Shown here: one piece after another, positions 30,170-38,633 of the stretch
Layout: each line of letters opens with the position of its first letter
How positions within the stretch are numbered: the first letter of the stretch is position 1
Assembly: GCA_003252105.1 (NCBI GenBank)
Contig: QKDL01000015.1
Span: 48,214 to 112,213, forward strand
Direction of reading: 5' to 3'
Length of the DNA: 64,000 bases
Source: Arcobacter sp.
Lineage (GTDB): Bacteria > Campylobacterota > Campylobacteria > Campylobacterales > Arcobacteraceae
Position numbers and translations under genes: made by a program
Notes under the pieces: model-generated
Database searches by the model: none
The model's input: only the letters and a program-made list of their open reading frames with translations
Told to the model about the DNA's origin: nothing

Positions 30170-31273
30170 TTAGATTGTAAATTGGTTTCTACCATTTTGT
30201 TTTGATTTGTAAAGATTTTCATCTGCCAGTTTATATAGTTTATTACAAGATATATAACTATTTGGTTCATAAATAATTGCACCAATTGAAATCGTTACAA
30301 AGTTTGATATTTTACTATTTTTATGCTCAATTTTTAATGATTCGATACTTTTATTTATATCTTTTAAACACTCTTTTAAAATATCTTCATCAATATCAAA
30401 TAAAATCACACCAAACTCTTCTCCTCCTAGTCTAAAAACATATTCGTATTCTTTATTAAAATAGTTTTTAAGCTCAGTAGCAACAGCTTTTAGTGTTAAA
30501 TCTCCCATATCATGACCATATGTGTCATTGTATTGTTTAAAAAAGTCAATATCAACCATTACAAAAGCTGTTTTCCATTTGTTTGCATTTGAGATAAAAG
30601 GCATATTGTCAAAAATTTTGTCAAAATATTTTCTATTGTAAAGTTTTGTCATAGAATCAGTTATTGATTCAATTGCATATTTTTTAGTAAGAATTTTTAA
30701 TTGATTATCTTTTTTTATGATTGAGTAGATAATTACAGAGATAAATAAAAATGAGATTACAACTAAAAGTATTACATTATAAAAAAGATAATCTTTCATT
30801 GAAGAGTATTCTTTTAGAAATTCTTGTCTTTTTTTATAAGCTATATTTTTTTCATACTCTTTTAAAAAGTTTATTTTTTTAATTGCTGCTTTATAGGTAG
30901 AAAGTTTTTCTTTTTTATTTAGTGAAGCTAAGATATCTTTATTTATTTCATTTACTACTTTTCTTTCACTATCACTTTTATATGCATTATTATAGTATTT
31001 CCAATCTTTTTTTATATTATCAAAAAAAGCTTGTCTATCACATACTTTTTGTGTTTTTATACATTTTATTAAAGCTTGGTAGTTATCATCTATATTATGA
31101 AGTTTTAATACGGGTATGTAGTTACCAAAATATATATAATCTATTTGGTTTTTAAGTTTTTCAATTTGTGAATAAAACATAAAACTAGAAGTTATCAACG
31201 ATGTCAAAATAATTACACTAAGAACTGCTAATTTAAAACTTACACTTTTATAGAACTCTCTTTTCATAAACAT
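30170..31273 (-). CDS. Membrane GGDEF diguanylate cyclase
   Basis: Two TM segments, DSMTKLYNRKYFD, RLGGEEFGVILF. Confidence 0.9.
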   Translation of the reverse strand: MFMKREFYKSVSFKLAVLSVIILTSLITSSFMFYSQIEKLKNQIDYIYFGNYIPVLKLHNIDDNYQALIKCIKTQKVCDRQAFFDNIKKDWKYYNNAYKSDSERKVVNEINKDILASLNKKEKLSTYKAAIKKINFLKEYEKNIAYKKRQEFLKEYSSMKDYLFYNVILLVVISFLFISVIIYSIIKKDNQLKILTKKYAIESITDSMTKLYNRKYFDKIFDNMPFISNANKWKTAFVMVDIDFFKQYNDTYGHDMGDLTLKAVATELKNYFNKEYEYVFRLGGEEFGVILFDIDEDILKECLKDINKSIESLKIEHKNSKISNFVTISIGAIIYEPNSYISCNKLYKLADENLYKSKQNGRNQFTI

Positions 31274-31373
31274 GAGTATATCAAAATAGTATTAAAAATG
31301 GTTATAAATAAACTTAACTTCATCTTAAACTTCTTTAGATATAATCGCGACTTTATTAAAAAAGGATTAGGTT

Positions 31374-32918
31374 TTGATAAGTATTAAAGAGACATTTATA
31401 GGTAATAGTGCAAAAAGTGATATATTATCAGGAATTGTAGTTGCAATTGCCCTTGTTCCAGAAGCAATAGCTTTTTCAATAATTGCAGGAGTATCACCTC
31501 TAGTTGGATTATATACAGCATTTATTTTAGGTTTGATAACTGCATTAGTTGGTGGAAAAGCAGGAATGATTAGTGGAGCAACAGGTGCTGTTGCTGTTGT
31601 ATTAGTTGGACTTGGTATAAAAGTAAAAGAATCTATTCCACAAGAGTTATATCAACAATTAGTACAAAATCAAGAGTTATCTACATATATACTTCAATAT
31701 ATTCTTTTAGCTACTATTTTAGCTGGATTAATTCAAGTTTTAATTGGTTTATTTAAACTTGGTAAATTAATTAGACTTGTTCCCCAACCTGCTATGTATG
31801 GTTTTGTAAATGGATTAGCAATAGTTATAGCAATGGCTCAATTTCCTCTTTTTAAAGGCGAAAATTGGATTATGTATCTACTTGTAGCAGCTACTATGAT
31901 TATTATTAAGTTTTTTCCTAAAATATCTACTGCAATTCCATCTGGATTATTAGCTATTATAGTTATTTCAACTATCGTTATTGTATTTGATTTGGATACA
32001 AAAAGAGTTGGTGATTTAGCTGATATTAGTGGAAATCTTCCAAGTTTTGGAATACCTGATATTCATTTGACTTTTGAATCATTATTGATAGTATTACCCT
32101 ACTCTGTTTTGGTTGCTCTTGTTGGATTAATTGAATCTTTATTAACTTTATCAGTTTTAGATGAGATGGGTGGAAAAAGAGGAAGTGGAAATCAAGAGTG
32201 TATTGCTCAAGGTGCTGGAAATATTACTTGTGGATTTTTTGGCGGGATGGCAGGTTGTGCAATGATTGGTCAATCTATAATCAATTTTAGTAATGGTGGC
32301 TGGGGAAGACTTTCTGGTATAACAGCAGCAGTATTATTAATCTCTTTTGTTGTTTCTTTGAGTAGTTATATAGCTATGATTCCTGTGGCTGTATTAGTTG
32401 GTATTATGTTTATGGTTTCAATTGGTACATTTGAGTGGGAGAGTGGAAATAGAATTAGATATATGCCAAATCATGATAAGTTTGTTTTAATAGCAGTAAC
32501 AATTATCACAATTTTTGCAGATTTAGCAATAGCTGTTATAACTGGTATCATAATCTCAGCTTTAGTATTTGCTTGGAAACATAGTAAAGTTAGAAGTAGA
32601 ACATATAGAGAAAATGATAATACAAAGGTATATGAGTTTGATGGTCCACTGTTTTTTGGTTCAACTACATCATTTTTTGAACTTTTTGACACAAAACATG
32701 ATCCTGAAAATATTGTACTTGATTTTAAAGATGCTAGAGTTATGGATATTTCAGGAGTTGAAGCTATTGATACAATCACTAAAAAATATGCACAAGCAGG
32801 AAAAAAATTAACTATAAGACATTTAAGTGAGGATTGCAAAAAGATTCTAAAAGATGCGGGTCCTTTTTGTACATATGAGGAGAATGATCCTAAATATAAA
32901 GTAGCAATTAATTATTAG
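31374..32918 (+). CDS. SulP family anion transporter with STAS domain
   Basis: SGIVVAIALVPEAIAFSIIAGVSPLVGLYTAF, STAS VLDFKDARVMDISGVEAID. Confidence 0.93.
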   Translation: MISIKETFIGNSAKSDILSGIVVAIALVPEAIAFSIIAGVSPLVGLYTAFILGLITALVGGKAGMISGATGAVAVVLVGLGIKVKESIPQELYQQLVQNQELSTYILQYILLATILAGLIQVLIGLFKLGKLIRLVPQPAMYGFVNGLAIVIAMAQFPLFKGENWIMYLLVAATMIIIKFFPKISTAIPSGLLAIIVISTIVIVFDLDTKRVGDLADISGNLPSFGIPDIHLTFESLLIVLPYSVLVALVGLIESLLTLSVLDEMGGKRGSGNQECIAQGAGNITCGFFGGMAGCAMIGQSIINFSNGGWGRLSGITAAVLLISFVVSLSSYIAMIPVAVLVGIMFMVSIGTFEWESGNRIRYMPNHDKFVLIAVTIITIFADLAIAVITGIIISALVFAWKHSKVRSRTYRENDNTKVYEFDGPLFFGSTTSFFELFDTKHDPENIVLDFKDARVMDISGVEAIDTITKKYAQAGKKLTIRHLSEDCKKILKDAGPFCTYEENDPKYKVAINY

Positions 32919-32995
32919 AGTAAGTTTTTTATTATATTTACATTTTTATTCTACTTTGCTATAATTAATCAAGTTTTAAGAATAGGTTCATAGTT

Positions 32996-33484
32996 ATGGA
33001 AATAAATCAACAAACACAAACTATATCTTCTATATATACACAGTTAGCTCAAAAAAGAGCTGAACTAGATAATGTGGATAAAAAAGATGAAGATAAGTCT
33101 TCGTATGAAAGATATGATAAAGTTGATATATCAAACAATAAGTATGATGAAAATGATTATCAAAGGGTTCTTGACAAGTATAAGTCACTTGATCAAAATA
33201 CAAAAACACATGAACAAAACCATGCCAGTGGTGCAAATACCACATCAGCTATACAATATAGCTACCAAACAGGTCCTGATGGAAAACTGTATGCAAATGG
33301 TGGTTCAGTTAGATTTGATACATCAATACCACAAGATAAAGGTAGTGCAGCAGTAAAAATGGAGCAACTTAAAGATGCTTCAACTTCTGTAGATGGTTTA
33401 AGTTCAGCAGATGCTCAAATATCAAGAACTGCCAACTTAAATAGACTTTTATTGCAAAGTCAAGGAGAAAATAATGACAATTGA
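32996..33484 (+). CDS. SprA-related putative metallopeptidase (small form)
   Basis: THEQNHASGANTTSAIQYSYQTGPDGKLYANGGSVRFDTS: HExxH-type motif followed by the GPDGKLYA-GG block of this family. Confidence 0.75.
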   Translation: MEINQQTQTISSIYTQLAQKRAELDNVDKKDEDKSSYERYDKVDISNNKYDENDYQRVLDKYKSLDQNTKTHEQNHASGANTTSAIQYSYQTGPDGKLYANGGSVRFDTSIPQDKGSAAVKMEQLKDASTSVDGLSSADAQISRTANLNRLLLQSQGENNDN

Positions 33485-33728
33485 CAATAATATTAATTCG
33501 ATGATGGCTTCTGAAATGAGGCTTGATGGTATGTTTACAAATGTTTCAAGAATTGCAGCTCAACAACCATCTTCTGTTGATCCTCAACCTCAAACACGAG
33601 GGGTTTCACAAGATTTAATTGATTCTATTGTAGGACAAATTCCTGAAGTGGTTTCATATCAGGCAAATGCTAAGGGCATTGAAACTCAACAGGAAGTTTC
33701 AGATATGTTATTAAATATAAAAGCATAA
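33474..33728 (+). CDS. Small protein with flagellar axial-protein-like N- and C-terminal segments
   Basis: N-terminal INSMMASEMRLDGMFTNVSRIA and C-terminal DLIDSIVGQIPEVVSYQANAKGIETQQEVSDMLLNIKA resemble rod/hook protein termini; start overlaps upstream gene by 11 nt. Confidence 0.65.
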   Translation: MTIDNNINSMMASEMRLDGMFTNVSRIAAQQPSSVDPQPQTRGVSQDLIDSIVGQIPEVVSYQANAKGIETQQEVSDMLLNIKA

Positions 33729-33737
33729 GAGTAAAAT

Positions 33738-34166
33738 ATGAAGATAAATGTTGTATGCCCACATTGTCAAAAAGTAAATAGTATTCCAAAAAAGGATAGT
33801 TATACTAAAGCTAATTGTGGTAGTTGTAAAAACTCTTTATTAGATGCTACTCCAATTGAGTTAAATGAATCAAATTTTGATCATGTTGTTGTAAATTCTG
33901 AAATACCTGTAATAGTTGATTTTTGGGCACCTTGGTGTGGTCCATGTAAAATGATGGCTCCAGTTTTCAATGAAGTTGCTCAAAAATATCCATTAAAAGC
34001 ACTTTTTACGAAAGTAAATACAGAAGAACAACAAATGTTAGGGGCTAAATATGGTATTAGATCAATACCTACTCTTATAGTTTTTAAAAATGGGGTTGAA
34101 GTAAAAAGAGTAAGTGGAGCTTTAGACCCACTTAGACTTTCAAATTTAGTTAATGAGTGTTTATAA
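33738..34166 (+). CDS. trxC: Thioredoxin with N-terminal zinc-ribbon (thioredoxin 2 type)
   Basis: N-terminal CPHCQK...CGSCK and active site FWAPWCGPCKMMAP. Confidence 0.92.
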   Translation: MKINVVCPHCQKVNSIPKKDSYTKANCGSCKNSLLDATPIELNESNFDHVVVNSEIPVIVDFWAPWCGPCKMMAPVFNEVAQKYPLKALFTKVNTEEQQMLGAKYGIRSIPTLIVFKNGVEVKRVSGALDPLRLSNLVNECL

Positions 34167-34167
34167 T

Positions 34168-34647
34168 TTAGAATTTATAAATAACTCTTAACCCTATAAA
34201 GTCTAATCCAGAATTTTTTTCTGCTAAGTCTGCATTTGAATAGTGTGTATATTTTAATGTTGTTTCAAATTGTTCATTAAATTTATATCCAAATCCAATA
34301 CTCTCTTTAAATTGTGCATTTGAACCAAATTGTTTTTTATCTAGTTCAGTTTTTGTAAAGTGTGCTACCCCTAAACCTATTTCAAAAAAGTAATTTTTGT
34401 TAAAATAATAATCAAATAAGGTTTGTGCACTAAACACATACATATGTTCACCATTATCATCCAGATACTCTGATAATAGTTCTATATTCAAAGTAGAGTT
34501 ATCAATAATTTTATAATCTAAAGGTTTTATTAAACCAATACCAGTAGCTGATACATTATCATAGTTGTTGTAACTAAAAAAGACTTTATCAAAAGCATTT
34601 AACAGTGAAAAAGATAATAACAACAATAAGACAACAATTCGTTTCAT
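34168..34647 (-). CDS. PagL-like acyloxyacyl hydrolase / outer-membrane protein
   Basis: Signal peptide MKRIVVLLLLLSFSLLNA, GIGLGVAHFT..., KYTHYSNADLAEKNSGLDFIGLRVIYKF (H-S near the C-terminus). Start moved to MKR. Confidence 0.7.
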   Translation of the reverse strand: MKRIVVLLLLLSFSLLNAFDKVFFSYNNYDNVSATGIGLIKPLDYKIIDNSTLNIELLSEYLDDNGEHMYVFSAQTLFDYYFNKNYFFEIGLGVAHFTKTELDKKQFGSNAQFKESIGFGYKFNEQFETTLKYTHYSNADLAEKNSGLDFIGLRVIYKF

Positions 34648-34701
34648 ATATGACTCCAAATTAAATATAATAATTATATAATATAATCTATTATGAATAT
34701 T

Positions 34702-35196
34702 TTAATTATCTGTATTCAAAAAAGTTTTTAAATCATTTAGTTGATTCTCATTAAAAACCTTTATGTCATTTTCCATAAGTAATTTTGCAGTTAAACCTTG
34801 ACCATTTATCAATGTTTTTGTAAATGTTCCATCATAAATCTCTGTATTTCCACACGATGGAGATTTAGATTTTAGTAAGGCAACTTTTATATCTTCATTT
34901 TTACAAAGTTCAAGAGCATTTTTTGCTCCAATTAAAAAATTGATTGTTACATCTTCTTTTTCTTCATTTTCTACTTTAAAAGGTTTTTCTATTTTTGTTA
35001 TCTCAGAAGGAATTCTAGGAATTGGTAATCCTCCTGATACTTCAGGACAAAATGAATAAATCTCATTTTCACTTAATATATCCATAAATAGTTCTTTTTC
35101 AGAAAATGTAAAAGAAGGAGAGTAAAGTAATGACGAGTTAGTTCCATTATACCTTACATCTTCTCCAAGAAGACAGGCTGATATTAATATTTTCAT
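34702..35196 (-). CDS. DUF523 family protein
   Basis: ILISACLLGEDVRYNG, CPEVSGGLPIPR, LLKSKSPSCG. Confidence 0.88.
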   Translation of the reverse strand: MKILISACLLGEDVRYNGTNSSLLYSPSFTFSEKELFMDILSENEIYSFCPEVSGGLPIPRIPSEITKIEKPFKVENEEKEDVTINFLIGAKNALELCKNEDIKVALLKSKSPSCGNTEIYDGTFTKTLINGQGLTAKLLMENDIKVFNENQLNDLKTFLNTDN

Positions 35197-35954
35197 TAGT
35201 TTCTATCCAAAAACTCTTTTGTAAAAAAAGTTGATGTTTGAATATTGTTAAATGCAGCTTTCATAGAGATAAACATTTGAGGATTTTCCTCTTCCATTTG
35301 TGCTAATAGTTTTTTAGTAGTTTCTCTTGCATGGGGCATCTTTATATCAAATCTCATAGCAGGACAAGCTTCATCACCAATAACACTTATTTCATTTGTT
35401 TGAGCAAAAGCTCTTAGTTGTCTCTCTCTACAAAAAATAAGAGGTCTAATAACTTCTAAACCATTTTCAGCTTTGTAAATAGGTGGCATAGACCTTAATG
35501 CACCATTATATAAAAAGTTCATAAAAAAAGATTCCATAGCATCATCTAAATGGTGACCAAGTGCTAGTTTGTTAAATCCTTGTTCTTGAGCAGTTGAATA
35601 TAAATACCCTCTTCTCATTCTAGAAAAAAATGAACAAAAAGATGAGTTTTTTCTAATTTTTTCGCCTGCTAATTCATATATTTCTGTATCAACAATCTCA
35701 TGTTCTATACCATGTTTTTTACAGTGATCCGCTAAAAATTGAACCTGCTCACCCATACCATAAGTTACTGTTACAGCTTTGAATTCAAAATCATAAGGGG
35801 CTACTCTTTTTAGGTGATTTAGTGCATGAATCAAAGTTGTAGAATCTTTTCCCCCTGAAAAACCTACAAGAACTCTATCACCCTCTTTTATTAGTTCATA
35901 ATCTGCATTTGTTTTTCCAACTAGTTTAGAAATTTTCTTACTCAATTCTACCAA
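35196..35954 (-). CDS. tRNA 2-thiocytidine biosynthesis TtcA-like protein
   Basis: PP-loop VGFSGGKDSTTLIHAL, SSFCSFFSRMRRG, LGHHLDDAMESFFMNF. Confidence 0.88.
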   Translation of the reverse strand: MVELSKKISKLVGKTNADYELIKEGDRVLVGFSGGKDSTTLIHALNHLKRVAPYDFEFKAVTVTYGMGEQVQFLADHCKKHGIEHEIVDTEIYELAGEKIRKNSSFCSFFSRMRRGYLYSTAQEQGFNKLALGHHLDDAMESFFMNFLYNGALRSMPPIYKAENGLEVIRPLIFCRERQLRAFAQTNEISVIGDEACPAMRFDIKMPHARETTKKLLAQMEEENPQMFISMKAAFNNIQTSTFFTKEFLDRN

Positions 35955-36110
35955 AATAAATTACCTTTTTAATTTTTCGCGGATTATACCATAATTAAAT
36001 ATAAATATATGGTTACCGTAGAAATATAGTTATAAAAATAATTGGAAATTAATGCTAATTTTATCTAAATACAATATAATTTCATTCTAATTTATAAAAA
36101 AGATTTTTTA

Positions 36111-36323
36111 ATGACTAAAGAAGAGATTGAAAGTTTTAAGATAAGTATCGCTGAAACTATTTTACCCCACGTAAAAAATATGAACGATAAAAGAATAAAA
36201 GAGATTATTAGTCATGTAGAAAAATCAAACCCAGGGTTACCTGAAGGTTTTGGGAATATGTTATTTGAACAGCTTGTAATAATGAAGAATTCAAGTAAAT
36301 ATTTACATTATTTTAATAATTAA
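36111..36323 (+). CDS. Small hypothetical protein
   Basis: 70-aa ORF, coding-like composition (MTKEEIESFKISIAETILPHVKNMNDKRIKEIISHVEKSN); overlaps the 3' end of the convergent gene by 21 nt. Confidence 0.6.
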   Translation: MTKEEIESFKISIAETILPHVKNMNDKRIKEIISHVEKSNPGLPEGFGNMLFEQLVIMKNSSKYLHYFNN

Positions 36324-37247
36324 TTTACCCTCTTCATCATTTATTAAAACTATTCCCATTTGACTAAAAAATGTTTCTATATAAAAAGATAAATTTTTAT
36401 AAATATTTAAACTTATAAAACCATTTGGATAAACTTGCCTTATTGAGTTAAGTTCATATCTCATAACTTCCCAGATATCTTTGAAATATGAGATTTCTAA
36501 AGCATAATCAGATTCATAATCTAATTCTTCTAAACTTAAATCTAAACCATCTAAATAACCTAATAAATAACAACTTTGTTTTAATAACTGTTCAATCTGT
36601 TCAATTGAATTTATTAGTAAATCTTCTCTTTTTTTATTTATCTTATATGCCATCAATTGAGTGTTTATATTGATACTTGTCATTTCTAAGTTTTTAATAA
36701 AAGATTGTGCCATAAGCTTAGGGTATTTAGTATCTTTTGCACTATTAGATGAGATAACATTTGCGATATATTCACTCCAACATTTTTCTACTATTGGATA
36801 TGTTATAGCATCAACACCTTTGTATTTATTATTTTTCATAATATTTTCAAAACTATCTATTTTTTTGTTATTGTCATGAATATGTGCTAATTCATGGTTT
36901 AAAATATGAAAAGCCTCTTTGTATTTAATATTTTTTGAATCCTCTAATAAGTTTTTTACAAATTGGTTTTTTATAACAAGTAATAACTCATAACTATCCT
37001 CTTTAGGTATAGTAAGAACTAAAGCATATGTGTCATTTGAGGCTTTATATTTATTTTTAAAAATACTCTGTTTTTGTGTTGTTAATACTTCAATATCTCT
37101 GTCAAAGTATGAAGTAATTATTATTTTATTAAATCTTCTTAAATCCAAATATGAAAAACTTGAAATTATATTTTGTATTTTATCAACTATTTTTAGTGAT
37201 ATATTATCTGATAATCCATTAATTTTTATTATTAAATCTTCTTTCAT
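36303..37247 (-). CDS. Putative zinc-metallopeptidase-like protein (HELAH)
   Basis: FHILNHELAHIHDNNKK with downstream WSEYIANVISS acidic residue; otherwise unrecognised. Confidence 0.6.
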   Translation of the reverse strand: MKEDLIIKINGLSDNISLKIVDKIQNIISSFSYLDLRRFNKIIITSYFDRDIEVLTTQKQSIFKNKYKASNDTYALVLTIPKEDSYELLLVIKNQFVKNLLEDSKNIKYKEAFHILNHELAHIHDNNKKIDSFENIMKNNKYKGVDAITYPIVEKCWSEYIANVISSNSAKDTKYPKLMAQSFIKNLEMTSININTQLMAYKINKKREDLLINSIEQIEQLLKQSCYLLGYLDGLDLSLEELDYESDYALEISYFKDIWEVMRYELNSIRQVYPNGFISLNIYKNLSFYIETFFSQMGIVLINDEEGKLIIKIM

Positions 37248-37346
37248 AACAAATCCTTCTAATCTGTTATCAATTATAATTAGTTATTTATACTATTTAA
37301 TTAATTGTATTTATCTATATAAAAAATTTAAGTTTTGTCATAGAAT

Positions 37347-38501
37347 TTAAAAAATCTCTTTAATATCTTTTACTATTGCCTTATCAATTTTTGAATTTGA
37401 AGCTAATTGTTCTAATATTGAAAAAGCTTCATCTTTTTCAAAATCTTTTCTATATGGTTTACTTGTGGTTAAAGCAGTAAAAATATGTGTAATAGCCATT
37501 AGTCTATCTTTTAGACTTAGATCTTTACCCTTGATTGAATATGGATAACCACTACCATCAATATATTCTTGTATTCTACTAGCCCAGTTTGTAATATCAT
37601 TAAAACCTATAATATTAGATAGAATCTTTTTTGTATAGTAAGGGTAAGATTTTATTATCTCATATTCATATTTTTCTAAAGGGGTATTTTTTGTTAATAT
37701 CTCATTTGGAATAAAAAATTTTCCTATATTTGTTAAAGATGCAGCTATTAGTAAAGTTTGTTTATCTTTATGGTCAAAATCATAAAAATCACATATCTTT
37801 TCACAGTTTTGAACCAATAAACTCTTTTTATCAATTATATTTGAAAATATTGAAGTGATTTTTAAAATCTCTTCAAAATCTAAAGGTGAAGAAAAATCAT
37901 GTAGATTTGAAAAAATGAAAGTTAATATCTCATTTTCATTTTGCAGATCTAACCAAAAACTTTGAGTTTTTGAAAACTCACAAAAACATTCAACAATATC
38001 TGTTGAAAAAAGTATATTTTCATTTTTTGTTACATAATCTATAATATTTTGTCTGTTTTTTATATCTTTATTTGATAAATCAAATTTACAATCAATAGTA
38101 TCTGCAAAAGAGATAAACTGTGAAAATAAAGGTATTTCATCTTCTTTTAGTCCATATACTCCACTACCATTGTAGTATTCACAACTATATTTGATAATAT
38201 TTTTTTCATCAGTTAAAAAAGGGAAAAATTCAGTATATTTCTGCCCTATCTCACAATAATCTTTATTTTTAGTTTTAGTTTCAAATAGTGCTATATTATG
38301 TAACAATGAATAAGAACATATATCACTTAAATTTTCTGGATTATAATTAAACTCTTTTGCAAGTTTTAATGCAATAAAAGCAATTCTTTTAGAATGTGTA
38401 GGTGAGGTTTTATATAACTGTTCTTCTATTGAATCTAAAGCATATGAGATTGATAATAAAAAGTTATTAAGATTAAAAAGTATTTGTTTTTTTTTATCCA
38501 T
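37347..38501 (-). CDS. HD-GYP-like protein with degenerate metal-binding residues
   Basis: LTNIGKFFIPNEIL...RIQEYIDGSGYPYSIKGKDLSLKDRLMAITHIFTALTTSKPYRK is HD-GYP-like with HD replaced by TN; a second, N-terminal HD-like half has HSKRI...LLHNIALFE. Confidence 0.85.
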   Translation of the reverse strand: MDKKKQILFNLNNFLLSISYALDSIEEQLYKTSPTHSKRIAFIALKLAKEFNYNPENLSDICSYSLLHNIALFETKTKNKDYCEIGQKYTEFFPFLTDEKNIIKYSCEYYNGSGVYGLKEDEIPLFSQFISFADTIDCKFDLSNKDIKNRQNIIDYVTKNENILFSTDIVECFCEFSKTQSFWLDLQNENEILTFIFSNLHDFSSPLDFEEILKITSIFSNIIDKKSLLVQNCEKICDFYDFDHKDKQTLLIAASLTNIGKFFIPNEILTKNTPLEKYEYEIIKSYPYYTKKILSNIIGFNDITNWASRIQEYIDGSGYPYSIKGKDLSLKDRLMAITHIFTALTTSKPYRKDFEKDEAFSILEQLASNSKIDKAIVKDIKEIF

Positions 38502-38633
38502 AGTATTTCCTATAAAAATTTATATTTAATCCTACAATATAGTTACTAAAAATATACTCTAATATAATACAAACAATATAATTTTTATTTAATATGTTAT
38601 ATAATAATTAATTATACTGCTTCGGAGTCTATA

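Noticed and set aside
33030-33356. Alternate-frame ORFs over the SprA-like gene
   Set aside because: Composition implausible (His/Tyr/Leu- or Met/Ile-rich); the 32996-33484 frame carries the recognisable motif.
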